A stretch of 64,000 nt of DNA from Aporrectodea caliginosa. Taxonomy: Eukaryota > Annelida > Clitellata > Crassiclitellata > Lumbricidae. The notes under the pieces were generated by a model. The model was not told the DNA's origin. It worked only from the letters and a program-made list of their open reading frames with translations, and ran no database searches. The stretch lies in contig JACEVL010000100.1 of the NCBI GenBank assembly GCA_020284085.1, positions 1,384,209 through 1,448,208 on the forward strand. The letters run 5' to 3'. Made by a program: the position numbers and the translations under genes. Numbering within the stretch: position 1 is the stretch's first letter; every line of letters starts with the position of its first letter. This document shows, in pieces, positions 1-10,568 of the stretch.

Positions 1-230
1 ACGACGACGACGACGACGACGACGACGATGATAAGAGGTTCGAATTGCATGAACAGCAGATAATACTAACTAAAGTACTTATTCCATACTTTTGGATAAA
101 ATGGCGTTTATTTTGAAGAGGTTCGAATTGTATGAACAGCAGATAATAATAGCAAACTAATTAATTAAACCATATTTTTCATAAAAGACGTTTATTTTTG
201 AAGAGGTTCGAGTTGCACGAACACTTAAAA
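1..230. repeat. (ACG)n followed by three ~84-bp tandem units
   Basis: Bases 1-29 are pure ACG. Then GAGGTTCGAATTG-type units start near 36, 118 and 204, each with GAACAGCAGATAATA or a degraded form. Confidence 0.7.
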
Positions 231-850
231 ATTCCAGCACAACCAATCGCTCCAAATATCACACAAAAACGAAAAGTCAGGCTGGAACAGGTGTAGACTA
301 AGTCGTTTCAAGGAAAAAGCCAAAAACCAGCCGCGCAGTTTCTAAGTGTTCGAAAATAAAAATCTCCAACAAATTACCTTTTCTTACCATAACGCTGCTT
401 AATTCAGTCGTTCTTGTTGACGCTTTCTAACGTTTAAACATACATTTCTCTTCTATCACAAACTATATATTCACATAGAGCGTTTAACCCACACAGGTTG
501 TGTTGAAACGGAAATGGCACGGGTCCTTTGTTCAGAAAACGATCTTCAACAAGAGCTTTAGACCCCAACCGGATATTATAAGGTGCAACGAGGATGTTTG
601 AAATCTTATATAAACCATTGCGGCTACGCTCGACTGGCCATAAGGTCATTCGTGGAAAGTGATTCAGCGCTTAACGGTTGACTGCTCCCAGTTTTCTGTG
701 AAGAGCTCAACAATAGGAGCTCAAGTTCTCAGTGTTAGCTTTCGACTTCTTAAGCTGAAACATTCATGCTGGCTGGAATTTCCATGATATTATGGTAAGC
801 TTATTTTTAGCAATTCAGATCATTTGAGATAATGAGATAGTCGGATCACG
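231..850. other. No supported feature
   Basis: I see only short frames and no splice-consistent exon or repeat homology. Confidence 0.5.
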
Positions 851-852
851 TA

Positions 853-1165
853 ATGCCATTGCGTATGTGTGTATGTATTATGAATACACGTATGTATGCA
901 AGTGTATATATATATATATATGTTATGTACGTACGTATGCATGTATGTATACATTATGCACGTATGTATGCATGTAGTGCGAACGTATGTATGTATACGT
1001 ATGTATGTATGCACGCATTTATGTATGCATTTATATATGAGGACACTTAACTTAAGCGCATTCTAAGTACCTCACAAAAGTTATTTATGTTTGTATGACA
1101 TGTATGTAGGTAGTCATGTATGCATGTATGTATATATATATATATATATAATGCACATTATGTAT
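853..1165. repeat. (ATGT)n-rich simple repeat
   Basis: Interrupted GTAT/ATGT tetranucleotides with embedded (AT)n runs at about 905-920 and 1132-1150. Confidence 0.85.
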
Positions 1166-1431
1166 ATACATGCATATATGCATGTGAACTCATGCTGAGT
1201 CGCTTCACGCTCAACAGTGAGAATAACCAGTGGGTAAATGTTACAACAGGAAGGTCAGATGTGCAAGAAAGTCCCAAGTTAATTCCAATGAAAGAATGAG
1301 ACGACGCATAAGACTTAGTGATGAATCATATTTGAATAGTTCCGTAGGATGATTTTGATCTGTTCCCTAAAGATATTGGCCGCTGGTAAGGTTTCACAAA
1401 ACAACTAAGCAACTCAGTCATGAACGAGCGA

Positions 1432-1495
1432 AAGGGATGGACAGTAATTGGATGGTCAGTAATTGGATGGTCAGTAATTGGAAGTCAGTAATTGA
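1432..1495. repeat. 15-bp tandem repeat, about three copies
   Basis: GTAATTGGATGGTCA repeats near 1444, 1459 and 1474, with the last copy truncated. Confidence 0.7.
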
Positions 1496-1965
1496 AAACG
1501 CATTGAGCACTGTACGTTATTGGCAAGATGAATACATTCAAACAAATTAAACAAAAATTGTATATATGCAACCAATGACTTGAATGAGAGGCTTTATTGT
1601 ACATCAGCAAGGAACATAGAGGAAGAAGAGCTAGGGCTAGTCATAGGGAAAATGAAGGGTTTAAATAGCCAGATCTAGGGAAACATTTTATTTGTATAGC
1701 ATCCGGGCAAGGAAGCATTTCTGAGACAGGCTGTATAAGCAATAGGTAAATATAAATCTTAAGTTGAGAACGACGTTTCATAAGCGACAGAGTGGAACGT
1801 GCGACAGAAGGGTTGGAGCAACACGAAATTTGCGAAATTCAGATTCAGTGATTTGCCCATCTCTGAAGGGAGATACGGCTAGTTTGTCAAGGTTCATAGC
1901 AAAAGGAGAACGCTAGCCTAAGACGCAGCCACGGGTATGATGTGCTAGCAATTGTATTATTTTCG

Positions 1966-2180
1966 CCTCGGCATGTGAAGGCGGGTGGCCAATCCTCTCC
2001 CTTGCCGTCTCATCTTTCCTCTGACAGCGTACGGTCGGTACATTCGTCATAGCTGAGTTGGCTAGGGGAGCAGATGAATCAGAAATCTCGCAGAAAATTT
2101 CTGCCCCGGCTGGGGGTTGAACCCCGACCTCTCGATTGACAACCTACACTAGCATGCTAAGCACTAGAATATCGCGGACT
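1966..2180 (-). mobile_element. tRNA-derived SINE
   Basis: The minus strand shows a tRNA-like head with an A-box-like TAGCATGCTAGTG and a B box GGGGTTCAACCCC, followed by a non-tRNA body. A related copy is at 4010-4240. Confidence 0.55.
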
Positions 2181-3250
2181 GTCGCCAAATACATTTGTAC
2201 CACGCACCCTCGCCTATAACTAATCAAAAGCAGTAAATGCATCCTACCTGTTATATTCGGAAGAAATCGCGCCATGTGTGGAACTTGAAAACGCAATCCA
2301 ATCGCTGATCCGGGTGTTTCATACAAGATGCAACCGGAATTGACGTTTACTCAATCAGATGAACCAGTCTTCCACCAAGCGTAGCCCACAGAACATGAAG
2401 ATATGCTTCTTAAAGGAACCTCCGTGTCGAGTCAATATAAGGGCCTAATAAGAGAAGGCGTGTCTTATGTATGCCGCAAGTCCACCAGTCAATCATACGC
2501 AGCCGTGCATAGCACCTCAGTCATAGCCAGGCAGCGTGAAACGGTCAATAGCCCCGTTCCTCTATGAATTCATAGCCTACGACACTACATAGGTTATATG
2601 CAAGCCTTGTAACTGCTAATGGAGTCTCCTACTCATATCACTAAGCACACAAAAGAAAAATTAATGGTAACAGCTGATGTCGGCTATAATATTTTTAGCC
2701 AAGGCAGAAATCTAATTAGCATTACCCTGTTAAGGTTAAAGCCTCGTGTCGTTAATGAGTTGATAAACAGTAAGCCGTGAGTAGGCCTAACTTCGCCGTA
2801 GTCGTGATCTGAGGTGGCAATATACTGGTAAATGCAAGATGAACGACAATGATCTCAACGACCTGTTCACGGTTGCGTGCGATTGTTGCAATATCTTGTT
2901 AATTTTTAACCGGACGTTTCGCCGATCTCTCGGAAATGAAACAAAGTAGGTTACGAGCATGCACGTCGGAAGCCGATCTCTATGTCTTGTGCACCTGTCG
3001 CCAGCGAGATAACAGTTACAAATTTATTAATAGTAACCAACGATAGCTTTACGGAACATCCTAATATTGATTATTAGAATCTTCCGCACGAAGACATCGG
3101 TTCTGCGAAACGTCTCCTCGTGCAAAGACATCCTTTAGCTTTCGCTTCTGGCTGTATTTACAGACCATGAAACGCTGTACAGATCTTCACCCCTTGGTAT
3201 TATCTAACAACATGGTTTGCTCTCATATATTCCTCCAGATAGCGTTGGTC
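2181..3250. other. No supported gene
   Basis: AT-rich unique sequence with one TAGGCCTA at 2782. No coding or repeat homology is seen within the window. Confidence 0.5.
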
Positions 3251-3628
3251 TTCCCTCAAAAAAAAATATCTCTCCACCCACCCTCCTTCTCTCCCTCTTA
3301 AAATTCCATCCTTCTCTTATTCCTTCCCTCGATCGTTCCCTCTCTCCAACTCTTAATTTTTCTATCTCTACCCGTTCATGCCCCTCCTGTATTATGTCCT
3401 GGCACCGAAACTAACCACACAGCCTGGCTCTTGAGGTCTTATTCTATCTCGTCTCCCTTATGTTTCTTTGTGAGGATCAGAGAAGATCTTGGGATTTACA
3501 TTTGCATCATATTTTCATTAACCTTCAACTCAAGTATAATGAGGACACCAACTGAACACTGTTGGCTGGAAGATGAGACGGCGAAGGAGTGGACTGGCCA
3601 CCGCCCTTATATGCCGAGGCTAAGAAAA

Positions 3629-4040
3629 TGAAGTCGCTAGCACTTTATACCCATGGCTGCCTCAGGGCTAGCTTAATGGACTGCTCTTCTCTTCTCTTTC
3701 CTCACGAATGCCGAGAGAGGTGCGCCTCAAGCGAACGTCGGCCCAACTAACGCCTGACCAGTATATGACCGAACCAGCATTCTAGTGACAGTACTAACTC
3801 CGCCACTGATTGTACTTTGTCAGTGCCAGTTCCAAGGCTGGATGAAGGAGGAGGGCGACGCCAATGATCTTTGTTATCACACAGTGTCATTAAACTGAAG
3901 CTACTACTACAGCAGTGACAGTATGCACAACAGTGACACCTAGCGAATGCATTCCTTACAATGTTTCTTAACTGAATAAGAAGAGCAGTCCATTAAGCTA
4001 GTCTGAGAGGCGGCCACGAGTATGAAGGGTTAGCGACTTT
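3629..4040. repeat. Inverted repeat of ~60 bp flanking a dispersed-repeat copy
   Basis: 3629-3690 and 3976-4040 are imperfect reverse complements (sharing GAAGAGCAGTCCATTAAGCTAG). Between them at 3790-3960 lies a member of the repeat family also found at 16290, 28300, 29450 and 52560. Confidence 0.6.
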
Positions 4041-4240
4041 ATTTTTTTTATCCTCGTCATTAAAGGGCCGTTGTATAGTGCTCACCCTCGCCGTCTAATC
4101 CTCTCACTGACAGTGTACGGCCAGTGTTTTTAGTACTGCTTGTCAAAATGTTGAAAGGGAATTTCTGCTCAGGCTGGAATTGAACCTTCGACCCCTCGGT
4201 GTCCAGTACAGTGCGCTAACCACTAAACTCTCGCGCACCC
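4010..4240 (-). mobile_element. tRNA-derived SINE
   Basis: Minus strand: GTTTAGTGGTTAGCGCACTG (A box) and GGTTCAATTCC (B box) in tRNA-like spacing, then a body shared with 1966-2180. Confidence 0.65.
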
Positions 4241-4264
4241 GTCAGATGCCGCACTAAGCCAAGA

Positions 4265-5195
4265 GTGATAATTGCCGAGGGGGCTGGAGGTAAGGCTTTC
4301 GATACGGTTAGACACAAACATCTAGCTGATCAACTAGCAGCTCAACCCATTCCGGACTTTTTGTACAACTGGATACTTGCTCTCTTGCGTCAGCATTGTA
4401 CTAAATTTGGAATTTGTACCATTAATGCCAGCATAGTGCAAGGCTCTGGCCTTGGACCTACTGATTTTGTCATAGCTATTTGTACCCTTAAACCTAAATG
4501 CAGTGGAAACCGCCTTCCTAAATATGCCGACGATAGCTACTTGCTGATTCCTGCTTCCTGCATTGACAGCACTTTCTGAACTTGATCATATCTCTCAGTG
4601 GGCATCCGCAACTTAAATTAAACCATGCTAAGACCAGAGAAATGGTCGTTAGACGACCGAGGCCCTAAGCCATCCCTGGCATCAGGGTGAGGAGATGGTT
4701 ATTTTTGTCACTATGAGATTGGCTTTGGGGCACACATTGTATCAACCATGTTCCTACGTGTTTTGGTCCCACGGTCTTACGTCTCTTTACGTTGTTAGAG
4801 CTACAACCCTCGCACGGCTACTTTATGCCTCCCCTGTTTACTGGGGATTTGCCACTGTAGCGATACTTAACGGTATTCTGAGAAAATAGGCTTCCTCCCT
4901 GCCGCTAGTTTCGACAAACACTGTGCTAGAGCCGATTCTACTCTTTTCCGTTCAAAAATCCTTGTCACGTCCTTCACGACCTCCTCCCTAAGTGAGTCAC
5001 TCCATACAATACGCGGCCCAGACCACATGATCTCACCCTACCTAGAATTGATGCCTTTGCAAAAAGAAGTTTTATTATGAGAATGTTATATGACTTTGCA
5101 TAAATGTTTGTATTATTTATTTCTTCTGTAAGCTACTGTGCGTTTCTGGTAGTCAATTAAAGAATATTCTTACTTACTTACTTTTCCATCTTTCT
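4265..5195 (+). mobile_element. 5'-truncated APE-type LINE with (CTTA)n tail
   Basis: Reverse-transcriptase fragments KAFDTVRHKHLADQL, INASIVQGSGLGP and LPKYADDSYLLIPA belong to the same family as the minus copy at 56025-57750. The frame is broken after 4579. The 3' end AATTAAAGAATATTCTTACTTACTTAC resembles that copy's tail. Confidence 0.7.
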
Positions 5196-5279
5196 TACTA
5201 CCCCATTGTTATACTGGTTAGGTTAGGATGGTCAAAATATGACAGGCCACGTGCCTGTAAGTAATTTAAGTGAGTTAAA

Positions 5280-5700
5280 TAAAGAACTCTAAAAGTTATG
5301 CAATGTTAAGGTCATAGTTTCGGAATGTTATTCGTAAAAATAATCATATATCAAACTAAGCTTTACTCTAACCCGAGTAATTGAAGTGTATTCAACAAAG
5401 AACGTTGCTAATTATCTCAAACAATTGTTAATTCATCGTTAAGTTCAAACTTTAGGAAAATTATTCGTAAAAATATTCATATGTTATGTTTCCATCACAG
5501 TGTCTTGTTTACTGATAGACCATGCTTTACTGTTATGGTACAGATTCTCTCCAAACGTTGATTGTAACACCAGAGAACAGACATCTTCAGTTTGTGTCAC
5601 AGAAGTATGCAAATACAAAATTCATGCAATTACAATTTCGCAAATTGTCTAAAAACTCTTGATTAGTGATGCTAATCTAACAAGAACTACAACCCGTTAG
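5280..5700. repeat. Receptor A 3' flank: single ~119-bp repeat unit
   Basis: AAGCTTTACTCTAACCCGAG through AATTCATCGTTAAGTTCAAA matches the units downstream of B (18400-18810) and C (33680-34520). The following 150 bp is also shared with 18840-19040 and 34540-34740. Confidence 0.65.
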
Positions 5701-5739
5701 AAAAGACAGACGAGAGTAATTTAAGTAGCGCATGCAGCG

Positions 5740-5890
5740 TACGGCATACATAAGAACATATTATGCATAAACGCGTACATAATGCCTACCTACCATCATA
5801 CACATGTACCTGCAGACACCCATGCAAGGTCATACAATGCCATGTAAACATTCGTACATGCACACATACAAATATACATACATCCCCTAC
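5740..5890. repeat. Degenerate CATA tetranucleotides
   Basis: Interrupted CATACATA-type repeats just 3' of the receptor A tail, in the same place as 19215-19412 in B. Confidence 0.6.
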
Positions 5891-5962
5891 ATACAAACAT
5901 CTTGGTTAGGTTTTGTTTGAACAAAGACAGACCACGGCATAGCCATGGAATCATTCTGTCGC

Positions 5963-6632
5963 TTAAGGCAACTTTTTCAGTTTAATCGGTTCAGCATAAA
6001 CTGCACTTGGATCCTGTTTAGCAACGCCTCCACTTTCAGCTCCAGGTTTTACTTCAATCGCTTCCAGATAAATAGGATCTGTAGCCTTAACTGCTTTATC
6101 CACTGGAGTAGATGACTTTGTTGGCTTATTCACTTCAGAATAAATCACACTGGGATCGCCCAATGGGATTGCTGTAGCAAGTGAATAAGTATTCTGTTGA
6201 TCAACAGCAGGAATGGGACTCAGGACAGGGGCAGTAGCAGCATGAGTTTTATCTGCTTTGAACGGTTCTGCATACTCTGTGTTACTGGCTGATGTGGGTG
6301 GCTCGTAGGGTTGGGAATAAATGGGGCTGAGAGAGACGGTTATTTTGTCGGCACCAATCGGCTTTTGTTGGTCTTTCTGTGGGATGTTAACTTCGGCGTA
6401 GACGACGCTTTTGCCCTTTTCAACGGCTTCGCTGGTGGGTTGAACGCTGGCGTAGATGGTGTTATTGGATGGTGTCGGCTGTTTGATCATTTCCACATCA
6501 GTATAGATGGCGTTACCAGGTGTAACAGTACCTTCTGAAGATATGCTGACTGGAAGCGCTGTGGCATATACGGAAGAGACCGTTTCAATCTGTTTTGTGT
6601 TCGTCATCGGTAATTCCTCGTTTCGTCTATCA
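5963..6632 (-). CDS. Receptor A exon: cytoplasmic tail with about ten Tyr motifs
   Basis: A TATGTAG acceptor in phase 2 completes a Tyr codon (KYDRRNEELP). The ~222-residue acidic/proline tail has regularly spaced motifs: VYATA, IYTDV, IYASV, VYAEV, IYSQP, EYAEP, TYSLA, IYSEV, IYLEA, VYAEP. VVYAEV and VIYSEV match (I/V/L/S)xYxx(V/L/I). YxxP sites are of the kind preferred by Crk/Nck/Abl-type SH2 domains (family knowledge). The stop codon is at 5963-5965. No strong AATAAA is seen immediately downstream. Confidence 0.78.
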
Positions 6633-9600
6633 CTACATAAAACCACAAAAGGAGAAGTCTAACCCTTGTCACAGCAAAGTGTGAGACCTAAATAACTTGG
6701 CTTCTGCACATGCCTTGTCAGAAGCGCACCGGACGACTCTTGTTTGCCGTCCCTTACATAATGCAAATCGAATCGCAATCTAACTGTCTATAGATTCGCT
6801 TTCGTTTCACAAGGTTCAATTAATATAGCGAAGTGACACTTTTATTGATTACTAGAAACTTCTTCTTTCATTACAATAACAAACAGAAACACGGCAGTTG
6901 CGAATTCTATCAGATGTCCTTTCTCTTCATTCGACTTTTCACATGAAATAAATGACTAGGTAAAGCTGGTAAACAAATAATTATAATTAACTGCAAATGA
7001 TCGCTACCATTTGGGCCAGCAAATATCGCAACAACAATGGCTGTTTCATTTAAGCTATTTTTATAAATTTAAAAACCGCTCAAATACCAATAAACATATG
7101 TATAAATAATGAATTTCTGGCATTATAATAACTTACTATTTGCGCTTTCGGATGATCACGATGACAGCAGCGACAATGAAAACAACCGCCACCAGTAAAA
7201 GAAAAATTAGGAGAATTTCTCCTGTGGTGAACGATTTGAACAGTCCTACAAAATATTATAGACAAGGTCTTTACAGATCAGTATAACTATAATTACTACC
7301 TCAGCTTAGCCGACTGTAATCGAAAACTTCACATTTTGAAGGCATCACTCGAAAACTAAGAAGGGCACCAGCTTATTCACGAGCGCTGAATGTAGTGCTG
7401 GTTTTAGCTTTATGAAGTGCTAGTAAATAATTCATTCATTCATTCATATCGAACATTTGTATAGCGCCCCTTCAAGAAAACTATTCAGAGGCGCTCCCGA
7501 CTCCAGCATGGCCAAAAAGAACAGTTTTAAGGTGAGAATAGAACATAGGAGAGAAGGTCATAGGAAAAAGGCGAAGTGTGTTGTATTACAATGCGATATA
7601 GTACAATGCAAAACGACACAATACAGTTAACAACGATATATTACAATACAATAAAAAAAAACAGCACAATACTATCTGACATTAACGAAACTTCATTGTA
7701 GTATTTGAAAGGTGTACATTGAAGTCGGACAACACCGCGATCATGGTTATGAGTCATTGAATATGTTAATATGTCTATAAGAATAGCGTAACTGATGTTT
7801 TAGACTTAGCAAAAATTACCTGTTGATGACGATGCGAAAGGAGTTGTTTGATTCTCAGCAAAATGATTTGACGCGTTTTCAGTCATTGTCGAAGATGAAG
7901 CAGTCTGTCTATCAATCTTTCCACTGGCCACTGTGGTTGGAGTAGTAGCAATGGGAGTTTTAGTGGGAGTGGTAGTTGTGATTGGTGCAGTAGCAGTGGA
8001 AGTTTTAGTTGAAATAGTAGTTGTGGTTGGAGTAGTAGCAGTGGAAGTTTTAGTGGAAGTGCCTGTTGTGGTTGGAATAGTAGCAGTGGAAGTTTTAGTG
8101 GAAGTGCCAGTTGTGGTTGGAGTAGTAGCATTGGAAACTTTAGTGACAGTAGTAAGCTCAGTGATGATTACTGTAGTGGTAGAACTAATAGTGGGATATG
8201 TGCGAGCAGTACTAGTTTTTAAGTGTGCGTCAGTTGTTTTTTTCGAGTATTTTGCTGTTTTTGATGATGACGATGATGATGATGATGATGATGACACAGA
8301 GGAATTAAAATCTGCTGATGTCGATGGCAGCATCTCTCCAGTATCACCGATTTCTTTTGTAAAGGCATCAGGTCTCTCTTCTGGAAATATAAATTGTATT
8401 GTATTGTATTTGAACACTTGTTATAGCGCCCCTACCAGATTGCCCATTCAGAGGCGCTCCCGACTACTGCGCGAACGCTGAATCGGGTTTCACGCCGAAG
8501 CGCATGAGCAATTGCAGTGAAGGACTTGCCCAGGGTCCCTACGCGGCGACTTTGAGGTGGATTCAAACCCGCAACCCTCCAGCTGCAAGGCACCGAACAT
8601 ACCCTCAAACCACCGCGCCCCAGTTGTATTGTGATGTATTGTATTGTGTGTTGTATTGTACTCCACGTTTATAATGCGACCGAGCCACCCGCAGTAAAGA
8701 TCCGAGAAATTAATCTCTGATAATCCGACCCGACCGGGAAGCGAACCCGGGGCGCCGGCGCGACGAGCGGGCACCAACCCACTCGGCCACTCAGGATCCT
8801 TGATAAATGGAGAGTAATCGGTAAACAGAAATGCTAACGAAACGAACAACTGCTGCGAAATTTTCATACAAAACTTAAATGGTTTTTCCTTCTGGAAACA
8901 TAAATTCAAGAGTTATTCCCCCAGCATTAAAGTTTTTTTACCACAGATATATTACGTCTTCAAGTACTCTCTGGTTGCACAATTGCCTGCTTTTAAGGCA
9001 ATTCGAGGACTACAGTATGCAGGACAACATTAAATCAGATTTTAAATCACCCTCGGTAACAAATAGCCTTAAGCGAACGTGACTTATCAAAATGCTTCTG
9101 TGGCATTAACTTGGAAAAATATGACATGTCAAGACTCCTTCAATGTTGGCTTATTTCAGAGATTTGAATCACGCGCTAGCACGGTCTGTACAAGGGTCTT
9201 ATATGGCGAGTCACATTCTAACTGGCAGCGGTGGTGAAGGACATATTCATTGGAAAATTAGAAGGATCGGGGTCGTACTGAAGCTTTAAAAACGTTTACA
9301 TTAATTTTACATTTAGAGCACTATGCTGTAAGACACACCTGTTTGGCAGACAATGGCATAATTGAGGCTGCAGTTGCAAGTCCTCCACTTCGGATCATAT
9401 CCGCAAATGGTTCGGTTGTTATCTCCTCTGCATTGTGGATTAATGCAAATGCACTTCTTATCAGAAGACTCGTCGGGATAACCACCGTTCCAGTTAGTGT
9501 AAGTGAGTGCAGCGTCTGATTACAAAACAAAGAGAAACAACAAGATAGGAGGCTTTGAAGATCGTTATAATCGGCAAGTATTTCATTATGGTTTCTTGTT

Positions 9601-10537
9601 TTGATAATCAGGATGTGGGTTGCATATGCCAGGGGTCAAAACCCGTCACATGTCGGTTTTTTATTGAATCACATTCTACAATTAATCTTCTTCAAAATAC
9701 TTTTTACAGAATTAAAATATCTTTTTTCTAACTGAAATTATGTGCGTTTGATTCTTTAATTGGTATAGAGTGAAAAGTCGAATAAAAAGTTCGGAATATT
9801 CATGTAATTAAAGTCCTCAGCAACCATTACTTGATTATTCTGCAATTGTGCGTTTCAATAAAGGGCTCTATTCTGTGTCGAATAAAACAAACGGCATCAA
9901 AATTGGGTTGCTACTTTGCAAGTTATGGCAAATTCACAGGCAACTGCTGAACTGAAGAATTTTCTACCTTGTTTACCCGTCTCGCCTATTTTCAGTTTCT
10001 AGCTCAGTAGGCTATCTAGGAAGCGACAAGCAACGGGTTTTGACCTCTGGCGTCACTTTTTTTGGTCCGTTTATCTTCCGCAAAATACTTGGGGAAAATC
10101 TGGGAACGAACGATAGCAAGCGGAGTTTGCTCTATGGCGTCTATCGACTAAAGCCTTCAGCTTTAATACAGGGCGCCATAGAAATTATCAGAATTTTGTA
10201 TGAATATTTAGCAGAACAGCGAACTGCATGTACTATTCAACTACACACAGATGTTCAACAATGAAGAGAGTCTTAGGAATTTGTTAACCGAAAGTAGCGT
10301 CGTAGTCCTAATGCTGTTAAAAGTTTTATACTTTTTAGCAAGTGCATCAATGAATCAGAATTTTAAAGGACGTAAATTATGCCCATAATATGTATGTATG
10401 TATGTATGTATCATCATCACATATTCGTTTATTTCAAGAAAAATCAAGTTGACACAGCCGCAACTTCAACATGTATGTATGTATGTATGTATGTATGTAT
10501 GTATGTATGTATGTATGTATGTATGTATGTATGTATG

Positions 10538-10568
<31 letters not shown>

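Noticed and set aside
3217..3414. Short plus-strand frame in CT-rich DNA
   Set aside because: Composition-driven by the CCTCC/CTCTT tract, with no homology.
7933..8481. Plus-strand 182-codon frame, Val-rich
   Set aside because: Antisense shadow of the Thr/Ser mucin exon of receptor A. The minus-strand exon has splice sites and paralogues.
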